Positions 20,876-29,949 of a stretch of 64,000 nt of DNA are shown here, piece after piece (position 1 is the first letter of the stretch; each line of letters begins with the position of its first letter). Source of the stretch: Limnephilus marmoratus (lineage: Eukaryota > Arthropoda > Insecta > Trichoptera > Limnephilidae); the NCBI GenBank assembly GCA_917880885.1, contig OU862927.1, forward strand, positions 19,485,450 to 19,549,449. The letters run 5' to 3'. The notes below the pieces were generated by a model. It saw nothing but the letters and a program-made list of their open reading frames with translations. It was not told the origin of the DNA and did not search any database. The translations under genes and the position numbers were made by a program.

Positions 20876-22010
20876 GAACTAGCTGATCCGACGAACTTCG
20901 TACCGCCTCAGAATCAATAACTGTTGAATTAAATTCAGTTTTTTTATTAAGTTAAAAATTACGCAATGAAGCAATTATTATCAATGCGCAACTGTCCGTG
21001 TTTTGTTTTTGTCATTATCAGAGATGGCGTTGTGTACGGATTTATATTTTTGTGATTTTCTTACTTTTACAATTACTTACGGGAATTCGGGAGGCGGATA
21101 CGGGTGCCGCCGCCCCGGGAACCATTTATTGAATAACCAACACCTCTGCCATAGATCACCCCGAGTGGTTCGTTACGTTTGGTGATTTAGCAGGGGTGCC
21201 CGGGTTCATGAGGTGACTTATGTCCGGGTCTTGGCAGTTGATGCGCCTGCCCACCTGCTGCGTGGCGGGCCGGATCGAGAGAGACTGGTTGAGGAAGGCC
21301 TTTTGACCTTTCCAGCCGGACTCTCTCGACCCATTGCCTTGCACCACAGTTGGAGGGATGGATTCATACGTCCGTCACTCCCGGACACACTGACCCCCAG
21401 ATTCCTACCCACCCCTCATACCTTTTTCCTTCCCAGAATTTTCTATCCTCCCCATTCCTTAAAAAGATCCTCCACACAGCATCCCCTAAGATGACATAGG
21501 TCCTGAGAGAAATTATTTTCGTCAGGGCCTCCTGTGTGGAGCTTATGTAAAAAAATGCGTTTCATTTCAGAGATTTATTATGATTATTGTATTTTTCCTT
21601 TGGAGATGTGCAGACATACGTTCACCATTTGTCTCATTTTCGACTATTAACATTGAGTGTGTAAGAAAGAAGGGCAGCATTATATGATTAAAAACAAATG
21701 CACAAAAATCATTGACATTTGAAGTTTTTGAATGTTTGGAATTCATGTACAGTTTAATATTATACCCCTCACAATATTGCTGCAGTTCTTTCAAAATAGG
21801 AGAATTCGTTCCATACAAAATGTATAGGGAAAATAATTTTCTTTATAACTATTTATTTCGTTAACTTTTGTGATGTTTTAATAGTTATTATCCTATCCGG
21901 GGCGGAGACAAATCCAACAAATCAAAGATCATCAAAATCAGCCCAGCCTTTCTCGAGTTATAAATAGTGTAACTAACCCGACTTTGTTTTATACATTAAG
22001 ATAAGATGCG
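20876..22010 (-). mobile_element. Non-autonomous Helitron, split by S1
   Basis: On the minus strand it runs from about 22010 (AAAGTCGGGTTAGTTACACT and TTTATAACTCGAGAAAGGCT, a common Helitron 5' style) to GTTCGTCGGATCAGCTAGTT ending at about 20875, i.e. a CTAGT terminus. The S1 element 21083-21556 lies inside; without it the unit is about 660 bp. No Rep/helicase coding. The homologue of the 4110 repeat lies within it. Confidence 0.65.
21083..21556 (+). mobile_element. SINE-like family S1, full-length reference copy
   Basis: About 470 bp. 5' end TTCGGGAGGCGGATACGGGT, then CGCCGCCCCGGGAACCATTT, AGGTGACC-type box CACCCCGAGTGGTTCG, GGGGTGCCCGGGTTCATGAG (a weak B-box-like GGGTTCA), CGTGGCGGGCCGGATCGAGA, CAGATTCCTACCCACCCCTC. 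From about 21454 it matches the partner LINE: AAAAAGATCCTCCACACAGC, the GAGAGAAATTATTTTCGTC stem region and TGTGTGGAGCTTATGTAAAA. The 5' body is not recognisably tRNA, 5S or 7SL. The alternative is an internally deleted LINE. Inserted in a Helitron. Confidence 0.85.
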
Positions 22011-22570
22011 GAAGATTTACAATCTACGACGAAAATCTAAATATGTTAGAAGAATGATTTCGGAGAACACAAATAAAAAAGTTATTGTTTTAACATAATT
22101 TAACTCTCCGTAAACAAAAATTTGATAAACAGGAATATCGATGATTAGTAAGACATCTGCAAATATAAATAATAACACTGTTGGCGGATTATTATATGGG
22201 ATTTGTTAGGTATAGCATTCGCAGACTTAATGGTTAGCAAATGTAAAATCCTGAATTTATCCTCCTACCTAATCGTCCCATCCTAAACGTCACCATGAAA
22301 AAGGCAATTGTTGCAAGAGAAGTACCCAACTTTGGAGAGGTAACAGTGTACTTATTGGAGCTCCATGTAAATTAACATCTCAGACAGGACGCATATCAGT
22401 ATTTCTCAAAAAAAGTGTACATTTTGGAAAAATAAAGTGTGCCTAGAAACAGTTCCAAAATTACACATGTTTTTTATTAATCACACAAAAAAAATATGCA
22501 TCATTTTGTAGAATAAATATTAGGCTTTAAAATAACGAATACTAAACATTACAATCGTGTTAATTCGCAA

Positions 22571-22601
<31 letters not shown>

Positions 22602-23534
22602 AAATAACGATTTTTATCTTTCATACAAAATAAAATTGCCACCCTACCTACTTCATGTGTTTATACTTCATAAAATGCGATAATAACGTTATAATATATG
22701 AATTTTGGTAAGTTTTAGGGTCTTAATTAAACCTAGTTTCCGTACAAAGTAATTTTTTTAAGGGGTTTCATAGTAAATTAATAATTTATGCACAAAAATG
22801 AAAATGAGACATAGTCATTTACTTTTTAGTAACTACTCTTTAGTTACGTTTTATTACTACTTCCACTGTAATTTCTGAACCCATTTGTTAAATTTTACAA
22901 GGGCAATACTAGCTTCTTTCTGGTTGGTTGTTGGTCTGACGTCTCCGCCATAACATTAATTGTTTAAATCAGCAACAACGTGTTTCTTTAGTGGGGCCAC
23001 AATTTAGTAACAGGAAATATTAAAGCCTTTTTTCACAAAACGGTAAGTCTTTTTTTAATCATCTTTTTGTAATACGTGCGGTATGAACATTGCTAAGCTT
23101 ACATATCTACAGTTTTAAATTTTATCAAAACATTGACTTTTTATAACCCCATTTTGTCTAATTCTTCTTACAATTTCGTAACTCTCATTAGGAATTTGAA
23201 ATGATATATATATCATAACATCATTCTATGAGAAATATTACGATTTTAAAATTTAAATTTAATTTGTGAACTGTACACCACAACCTGGAGACCAGTGAGG
23301 CCCCATCTGCAACGGTGAGTCGTATTTTTCTTTATCCAATCCGGGCTTATCTTATTTTCAAGAAGCCCAGATCTGAACCATCGAAAGACACTATCCATCA
23401 GGTTTGCGAGTGTATGCATATCGTCCCAAATAACTTATCGAGCAACGTAGTTTCGGGACTGGTCCTTCGGGGGTTGCATAGGGCTTTGCTCTGCAGCACT
23501 TAACCGCCAAAGATATAAAAAAATTAAATAATTT
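22011..23534. other. AT-rich spacer, nothing recognised
   Basis: Contains an (AT)n-poly(T) stretch at about 22571-22604. No gene, RNA or transposon end supported. Confidence 0.35.
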
Positions 23535-23695
23535 TGAGATAACGAGGAAAGCAATAAACCATAAACTAAATATTATTCACACGTGTCTGTGTTTTACATA
23601 TTATTAAATATGCTTAAAATAACACCGGGGGGAATAACGGTCCAGTGTATTGGTATGACATTTTTAAATATCCTATTAGTGACCCAGAAAACTAT
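23535..23695. repeat. Dispersed repeat (pair with 14440-14615)
   Basis: TTATTCACACGTGTCTGTGT and TTTTACATATTATTAAATAT blocks match 14440-14615 in the same order. Function unknown. Confidence 0.6.
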
Positions 23696-23910
23696 TTTTG
23701 TTTCATTGGCAACAAGTTTTTCGGCATTATAATAATTGATTTGGTGGTGACTAACTAACTAACTAATTAACCATCACGCCGTTTCCCCGCAGGGGTAGGC
23801 AGAGAGGACGGACCACCAAAGAACTCGGTTTTGGCGCATATTCATTTCGTCATTCACATTTATACATCGTCTCATACATGCTCTTCTGTTATTCTGACAC
23901 TTCACTTGAC

Positions 23911-24314
23911 GGCCGGCGTAGTGCAGCGGTAAGGCGCTTGACTCGCATTCCGAAGGTCGTGGGATCGAATCCCGGCGTGGCAAATAAATTTTATTTGATT
24001 AATTTGTGTATCTCACAATTTATTCATTTAAAATAATATATGGTATATTTGCGGCACGTTCCAGAGTGGAAGATACTCTCAGTATCGCCCTGGTGTAAGA
24101 CCACCATTTAGAATTGAAACGTTGCCTGAAATGGCTTTAGCCGTGTTTGGTGACCAGATATGAATAGCCAGGTACTTCCCCACCTTCCTCTTCCCTATCT
24201 CCTTCCCTCCCCACTACCTTCAGCCTCACAACATACCCCAATTGGGGATGCCATAGTCTCGCTGGCTCCAGACGGGAGCAGTTGGGACTCTTGTGTGGTA
24301 TTCATGTAAAAAAA
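23911..24314 (+). mobile_element. tRNA-headed SINE family S2, full copy
   Basis: The head is tRNA-like: GGCCGGCGTAGTGCAGCGGT contains an A box (TAGTGCAGCGG, 23919-23929) and GGGATCGAATCCCGG contains a B box (23962-23972), spaced as in a pol III internal promoter. The body follows: GGCACGTTCCAGAGTGG (24053), GGCTTTAGCCGTGTTTGGTG, and a C/T-rich segment. The 3' end has a CCCCAATTGGGG hairpin (24236-24247) and GTGTGGTATTCATGTAAAAA, whose last 20 bases resemble the partner-LINE end. Other copies: 19856-20030 and 36945-37041/38293-38515. Confidence 0.85.
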
Positions 24315-24324
24315 CTTCAAGTAT

Positions 24325-24482
24325 CTGTTTTACTTGATCGTGCCAGTCTTCCTCTGGCGTCCCCAACTTCTTCTACCATTCACATTTGGGTCACATATTC
24401 TTCTTACACTCCTTTCTTCGTTAATTCGCTCTACATGCTCAAACTATCTGAGGGTCCGTTTCTTAATCTTACTCATTATGAG
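24325..24482 (-). pseudogene. LINE reverse transcriptase C-terminal fragment
   Basis: Minus-strand frame reads KIKKRTLR-stop-FEHVERINEERSVRRICD, then VNGRRSWGRQRKTG. This pattern (a W-F-G-H-V-like block, then GRR.RGRPRKTW) marks the C-terminus of many insect endonuclease/reverse-transcriptase proteins. One stop falls within the block. About 50 codons remain. Confidence 0.65.
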
Positions 24483-24484
24483 TG

Positions 24485-24600
24485 ATATCGGCATTGTGCA
24501 AGATAGAGGGTACCCTTGTACTCGTAAGTGCATTATCAACTTTAATTTAGATTATCGGAAATGTCTGACTAATCAACTGGACGATCGATAAATTGAACAT
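24485..24600. repeat. Dispersed repeat (pair with 15485-15610)
   Basis: GATAGAGGGTACCCTTGTAC and TGACTAATCAACTGGACGAT match the block at 15490-15605. Confidence 0.55.
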
Positions 24601-25278
24601 ACCTATTGATTATCACCCTCTCAAATTTCTTGTTGCGAGTGTGGCACAAAATATAAAGACGTTCCTTCCAAAGCACACGAAAATTTTCACAAAACCGGCG
24701 CCATAAAAGTGATACAAATAAATGTTATTAACCCTTACAACCAGCGCATTGGTGAGTTTTCCAGACCGCATTGAGAATAGAGTAGTAACACTATTATAAG
24801 ATCCTTTACTAATACTTTTACTGAAGCCGTACGTGAGTGTGTGAGAGTCTGTTCGAGGCCCACCTTTGGCTGGACGATAGCAGGCAGCAGTGCACTTGAT
24901 CAAATCTTGTCCACAGGCCACATTTTGACCAAAATTGTCGAAAGAACGCGAAGTTATATTTTTTCATCAAGGAAGGTACATAATTTGTACCTATGTCCTC
25001 ACCAAATATATACCTATAGTATTCATTTCCATATTCCAACAGTATTCGATTTCCCCAACTGAAAAATCAAGTACTGAAATGACTTTCTTCTTTCAGACGG
25101 AGAATGCCTTCTTCTGTCTTCTCCGGGTGGACGTGCAAGTGATCCTGTATAAACCCTAGAAATGTTGTGATTGTGGAAAAACTTGGAAGTGGTATTCCTT
25201 CGCTTACTATTACTAATGTCATGGGACTTTCGCTTACTATAACTTACGTTATGGAACATTTCAAAAATGTATATTAAA
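24601..25278. other. Unassigned, with a short tandem duplication
   Basis: No recognised gene. TTCGCTTACTAT followed by an A/G-CTTACGT/TAATGTCATGG-like unit occurs twice in tandem at about 25199-25257 (period about 29 bp). Several 70-100-residue ORFs overlap here in both directions without motifs. Confidence 0.35.
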
Positions 25279-25757
25279 CTGGCGAGTTCCCGGCGTGCGT
25301 TGCGATGCTACTATGTAAAGAAATTGTTTCTCCCTGCGTGTCCTTTACAATTCGTCCCATTTTCCGTTCCCCTTTCGCCTCCCCTTCCTCTCCCACTTCG
25401 TCGACGCGTGAGGAGAATCCCTTGCGCGTCCCCACTCCGCCTTACCCCTCTCCCCACCCCCGCATTCCATACATTCAGTCCTGGTACATTCTGTTTTCAA
25501 ACATTGCATTCAAACATAGTACATTTAGTTTTCGCGTACTACCTATTGCAATTTTTTTAAGCAATTTTCATAATGGCAGAGCTCATCAGTATATATAGAA
25601 ACCGTCGCAGGGATGCTAACAACAACTCACCAAAGTTTCATCGCAATCGGATGAACGGTTTAGCAACGCATAATTTTATGACACCAGAGCTCACTATTGA
25701 TTATAGAAACCATCGCGGGCATGCTCAAATTAAATTCTGAAAATTTCATCGCAATAA
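25279..25757 (-). mobile_element. Helitron-like unit, minus strand, copy 1
   Basis: Left boundary ACTGGCGAGTTCCCGGCGTG is the reverse complement of a Helitron-like 3' end (…AACTCGCCAGT; CTAGT-type in the sister copy at 40950). Shared with that copy: GTTTCTCCCTGCGTGTCC, a C/T-rich central tract and GAAACCATCGCGGGCATGCT. Adjacent on the right to a 688-bp MITE. Confidence 0.55.
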
Positions 25758-25758
25758 G

Positions 25759-26446
25759 GAACTCCAGTAAAAAATATTATGACTTGTGTTCATACAGACC
25801 AATAAACGCTGATTCTGAATATATAAGTTTTTTTTTATAATATTAAACGTAGTGTTCGTAAAAAAATATTAAAAAGTTAATTTTTTAACGTGTCGTTCAA
25901 ATACACTGTAAAGTTGGTACGATTGAATGGTTAGTGCTGACGTCACGCGTCACCAGTCATTGTATCACATTGTATTGAAATCAATTGACATGTAGGTATG
26001 GCACAAGCCATCAGTATTAACAACATTTCATGTTATTCTTTATTTCGTATTGTTTATAGAGATTTAGTTGTAGTGTTTATTGAAACAATATTTAAGCCTA
26101 AATAATTCAGTATCAAAAATAGAGGTATCTCTATTATTTAAAATATTGAAAAACTACTGCCCAAAAAAATAATGAATGAAAAAAGTAATGCTTCTTCTTG
26201 GGAGAATACTTCGAACAACGGAACAACGGATTTCAAAATAGCGGCAGTAGATCAGCTGATTGCCCAATCCCATGCTAATTTTTCGGGAGTGATGACGCCA
26301 CGCGATTTATCATATTTCCGGGGGGTCTCGAAAAATTAAAACTTTGACAATTATTTTAAGTATTAAAACTAACTCTAAAAATAAAAACAAAAACGCAGTT
26401 ATTTAAATTAAAGGTCATTATTCATAAAAAAAATTGGACTGGAGTT
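25759..26446 (+). mobile_element. MITE family B, copy 1 (688 bp)
   Basis: Short perfect ends GAACTCCAGT / ACTGGAGTTC. Internal blocks such as CAGCTGATTGCCCAATCCCA and TTATAGAGATTTAGTTGTAG are found inverted at 46667-47354, which has exactly the same length. No transposase. Superfamily and target duplication unclear. Confidence 0.85.
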
Positions 26447-26598
26447 CTCTATTGGATGAATGGATGAAATGATATATATTCGTGGCAATGGGTTAAAACA
26501 GATATTATGTGAGAGCACAATCAAGATAAACTTTATGCTTTCATAAGTTTTTGATGGAGAGAAATTCATTATTATTTTTTTAATTGATAAACTAACGT
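26447..26598. other. Spacer with one arm of an inverted repeat
   Basis: AATTGATAAACTAACGTT at about 26582-26599 is repeated inverted at 29565-29582, on the far side of the composite that follows. Confidence 0.5.
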
Positions 26599-27049
26599 TT
26601 AAGAGGCCATTACCAGAGAAAACCAGAAATATGTAATTTTCAAATCAGATTTTAGACGTATTGACTCTTTTCCACAAAAAAATATAAATGGATTTCGAAA
26701 GATTGTTCTTTTATGCATTCGCATGTAATAAATTTTAAGAATTTTTTTAAATTTTTAGTATAATAAGGTTATTTCATGGGTCGTTGGCAGATTTGTTAAA
26801 TTTTCAAAAAAGATTTTGTATTATACCACACCCATTTCAAATAATATAATCATGCAGTAAAATAAATCAATACGTTATCTAGCAAACGCATGTTTTAGAA
26901 TTTTTATTTTAGTTTCAATAAAATCATTAAAAAATATGTACGTACATGTGTTTCTTGACGAAAATTGGTCCACTTTTGTATTTATTTCAGACATATATTT
27001 CAGATTTTTTTAACATTCTTATTAAATTTAGACATAATTGAAAAATGAT
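26599..27049 (+). mobile_element. TTAA-type MITE, copy 2, left part
   Basis: Begins TTAAGAGGCCATTACCAGAG and follows the family order through GGTCGTTGGCAGATTTG (about 26780) to GAAAAATGAT at 27049, where the match stops. It resumes at 29047 in register. Confidence 0.85.
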
Positions 27050-27357
27050 TGGATACGCGCCATAAATATATTTGGATCCATTTGGGCATTAATTTCTTTA
27101 AATTAATAATTTATGCAATGAGACCATGAGGGCGCCATCTATGGTTTTTGTATTGTATTGAATTTACCTATGTGACTTGAAATTCAGTATATTCATGCAT
27201 TTCCTTACCTCTGTGAAGCAGGCAATTACTTCCGAGGGGAGTGTTAGTGAAGGCCAACAGATGTCACTCTTGGTCAGTCATTATCAAATGATTCACCCAA
27301 TAATTGAATTATTGTTGTACCTAAGATTTGATTTGGCACGTATTATTAACAGGCAGA

Positions 27358-27415
27358 TAACTAAAAACTAAACTAAAACTAAAACTAAAACTAAAAACTA
27401 AACTACTAAAACTTT
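27358..27415. repeat. (AAAACT)n simple repeat
   Basis: Tandem ACTAAAACTAAAACTAAAAC units of about 6 bp just upstream of the LINE. Possibly the tail of another insertion. Confidence 0.8.
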
Positions 27416-27489
27416 TTGAAAATTACTTAAACAACCGATGCATGAAATTAAAACTCTTAAAATCTTTAAGTAAAAAAAGAAGTTTTTTG

Positions 27490-28446
27490 CCGGCGTTCCT
27501 CAAGGTTCCATATTAGGTCCAATCCTATATATTATATATGTATCTTTTATAAAATTCATTTTTAGACATGTAAAGTACTTTGTATACGCGGATGATACTG
27601 CTTTAGTTATTTCTAGCAGTGATTTGTAAACTTGTACAGATCTTTTACAAAAAGACTACATTGAACTCTTAAAATGTTCTCACGACTCTGGCTTAATTAT
27701 AAATGCCAAAAAAACTAAATTGTTACACATAAGATCCCCTAATGTTAAGGTATGTATTACACCTGAAATAAAGACACATACATCAGATTGCTTACACAAT
27801 GGTATTCCAGCATCGTGTACATGTGAAAATATGGAACTAGTTAAAGAGTATGTTTATTTAGGTGTTATTATTGATTGCTTTTTCAAGTGGGATATAGAAA
27901 TAAACAAAGTTTGTGCACGATTAAGATCAATTGTAAACAGATTGTATAAACTAAAATTTTTTTGTTCCTCTCTGCACACTTCGAATAATTTATTTATCTC
28001 TAGCTGAATCTGTTATAAGGTATGGAATAACAGCTTGGGGATTTTCTTGTAAAACAAATATAGACCATGTTCAATCAGTGCAAAATTCATTGGTTAAATT
28101 ATTAGCTGAAAAAAATTTATACAAAGAAAGGCATAATATTCCATACTTTTATCAAAGTCTCAAAATTCTTTCAGTGAGAGCAATTATGTGGTACAAAATT
28201 ATATTTCAGCACATAAATAACCCTTTATATATAAACAGGCTGGAATACAACCATAATACTCGTTTTAACTTTAATGAAGGACTAATTGTACCTAAACATA
28301 CAAATAAATATGGACAAAGAACATTAAATTACATGATTCCCAGTTGTTTAAATATGCTTCCAGCTGAAATTAAAAACTGTACCCAAAACAAACAATTGGT
28401 GAACTTACTGAAGACTTGGCTTACGGAAAGAATTCATTTGTATTAG
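27490..28446 (+). pseudogene. CR1-like LINE reverse transcriptase, damaged
   Basis: Plus-strand reading: GVPQGSILGPILYIIYV at about 27496, catalytic box VYADDTALVIS at about 27575, stop after SSDL (27627), then LLKCSHDSGLIINAKKTKLL and VYLGVIIDCFFKWDIEI up to 28007. After a frameshift come ESVIRYGITAWG and the C-terminal half 28078-28446 (NSLVKLLAEKNLY, TNKYGQRTLNYMIPSC). The D-D catalytic pair is intact, but one stop and one shift make it a pseudogene. The 5' half (endonuclease, fingers) is missing. Confidence 0.85.
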
Positions 28447-28768
28447 CTTACGATAACATATTACTTATTCTAAAGACTTTAAAATTGTTATTCATGTTTT
28501 CATAATTTTTTTTTTATGTAATATATTTCTGTAAAAAATTTAATTTTATCTTATATCTATAATTGTAAAAATGTATCTAAGTATATTTCTGTAAAAAAAA
28601 AAAATTATTTAATTTTATATCTTTTATTGTAAAAATGTAACTATTAAATCACTATAATAAGATCTTTAATGTAAAGAACCCGTTAGACAAACTACTAAAA
28701 AGTAGTTTATCGGGACTTTTTGTCTTATATTTGTAAAATGTATAAAATAAATAAATAAATAAAAAAAT
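28447..28768 (+). repeat. 3' UTR and tail of the 27.5-kb LINE
   Basis: Internal near-duplicate TATATTTCTGTAAAAAA segments (about 28525 and 28580), then a long hairpin CCCGTTAGAC...CTACTAAAAAGTAG...CGGG (28679-28713), GTATAAAATAAATAAATAAA and the A-tail. Confidence 0.7.
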
Positions 28769-29046
28769 TATATTTCATTGTTGAAACTTCCTTGCTGTGC
28801 GAAACATCTGTTGAGATTATGCAATATCGCCTTGGCAGAAATTGATATTTTTAATGAAAAGAAGTGTCTTTTGTGTTGGACATCGTGCATGAGCTGCATT
28901 CTCTGAGTGAGTATTGTTTTGTTTTCACTTTGGATTTTGGAATTGCTGGGTCAACTGTTTTGTGTCACATAGGGAAGAATTCAATTTTCCTTTATTTACA
29001 TAGGGTAGTCATTCCCTCGTGTCAGGGGCTATTTACACGCCCCTAC

Positions 29047-29307
29047 AATGATAAATACTTATAATCAAAAAATAATTACAAAAAGTACATTATTTTAATA
29101 GTTTTATCATCACGCCTTTCAGCATTTTTGGATGAAGGTATAAATTAAAGCTCATATGGATTGAAATAAATTCGATGTTGAGTTATAATTTTAAAAAGCT
29201 GGTACGGAGAATTATTAATCTTTCTCATTGTAACCGCCCTGCACGATCGTAAGAACAACTTTCGAAGAAATGTGGATTTTCGTCCGCTGGCTGGTTAAAC
29301 GCTCTAA
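29047..29307 (+). mobile_element. TTAA-type MITE, copy 2, right part
   Basis: Continues the family from AATGATAAATACTTATAATC to CTGGCTGGTTAAACGCTCT, with the terminal TTAA mutated to TAAA. It contains CATCACGCCTTTCAGC and CGATCGTAAGAACAACTTTC. Confidence 0.85.
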
Positions 29308-29310
29308 AGA

Positions 29311-29566
29311 CAAAATTTTTATGCAGAGCACAAAGGGTTACAATTATTATAAGCAATGATTATCAGCCTGAAACACTCATCCACATTGAAAAAATCTTCC
29401 GAGAAAAGATACATGACGCCAACGGGTCTTAACCCGTGTCCTTCTGATTGCCGGTCAGGTGCTCTCCCAACTGATTTTTTTCAATGTAGATGAGTGTTTC
29501 AGGCTGATAATTATTGCTTATAATAATTGTTAACCTTTGTGCTATGCATAAAAATCTTGTCTTTAA
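29311..29566 (-). mobile_element. Foldback element around a tRNA-like core
   Basis: Arms 29308-29395 and 29478-29564 are inverted repeats containing CAGCCTGAAACACTCATC. Between them, on the minus strand, lies a tRNA-like segment without its 5' part: GTTGGGAGAGC (D arm), CTGA-CCGGCAA-TCAG (anticodon arm, 7-nt loop) and ACGGG-TTAAGA-CCCGT (T arm). Sister copy at 29795-29945. Confidence 0.75.
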
Positions 29567-29794
29567 CGTTAGTTTATCAATTAAAAAAATAAGAATTAAT
29601 ATTTGACAAGTTGAAGTATTTCTCCAAAAAATGTAATTATGACATAATTTGTCTCAACGCCACCTAGCGAGAGATTTAGCACTAACAATGCCTCTCACAA
29701 AAAATAAAGTTTGTTGTTTTCAGGTGGAAAAATGTAATAAACAGTAATTGTTGAATGAAACGCTAGTATATTTTGAATTATTTGGCGGGTATAA

Positions 29795-29945
29795 GATAAG
29801 CCGCCATAGCTCAGTTGGGAGAGCACCTGACCGAAGAAATCAGAAGGACACGGGTTCAAGTCCCGTTGGCGTCATGCATCGTTTCTCGGAAGATTTTTTT
29901 AATGTGGATGAGTGTTTCAGGCTGATAATTATTGCTTATAATAAT
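29795..29945 (+). mobile_element. tRNA-derived SINE S3
   Basis: Near-complete tRNA-like head 29799-29873: acceptor GCCGCCA/TGGCGTC (6 of 7 pairs), D stem GCTC/GAGC, anticodon stem CTGA/TCAG with an enlarged 9-nt loop, and T arm ACGGG-TTCAAGT-CCCGT. It is followed by TTTCTCGGAAGATTTTTTTA, GATGAGTGTTTCAGGCTGAT and TTGCTTATAATAATTG, shared with 29311-29566. The enlarged loop and fused body argue against a working tRNA. The 111-residue ORF across it is spurious. Confidence 0.75.
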
Positions 29946-29949
29946 TGGA

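Larger units (their letters stand above)
27050..29046. mobile_element. 2-kb insertion splitting a TTAA MITE
   Basis: Bounded by AATGAT on both sides (27044-27049 and 29047-29052), consistent with a 6-bp target duplication. It holds an unassigned left segment, an (AAAACT)n stretch, a CR1-like LINE and an unassigned right segment ending in the hairpin AGGGGC/GCCCCT at about 29023-29044. It may be several nested insertions. The outer element is not identified. Confidence 0.65.

Noticed and set aside
21213..21494. 93-residue plus-strand ORF as a protein
   Set aside because: It runs through an S1 SINE copy; only its last residues correspond to the tail of the partner LINE frame.
23911..23982. Working tRNA gene
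   Set aside because: A and B boxes are good, but the cloverleaf is imperfect and the body is a dispersed repeat: a SINE head.
25267..25598. Two overlapping 97-residue ORFs
   Set aside because: Lie in the C/T-rich tract of a Helitron-like repeat; no conserved motif, and the sister copy at 40996 codes something different.
29799..29873. Working tRNA gene
   Set aside because: Nine-base anticodon loop, an acceptor mismatch and fusion to a repeated tail shared with a nearby copy: a tRNA-derived SINE instead.
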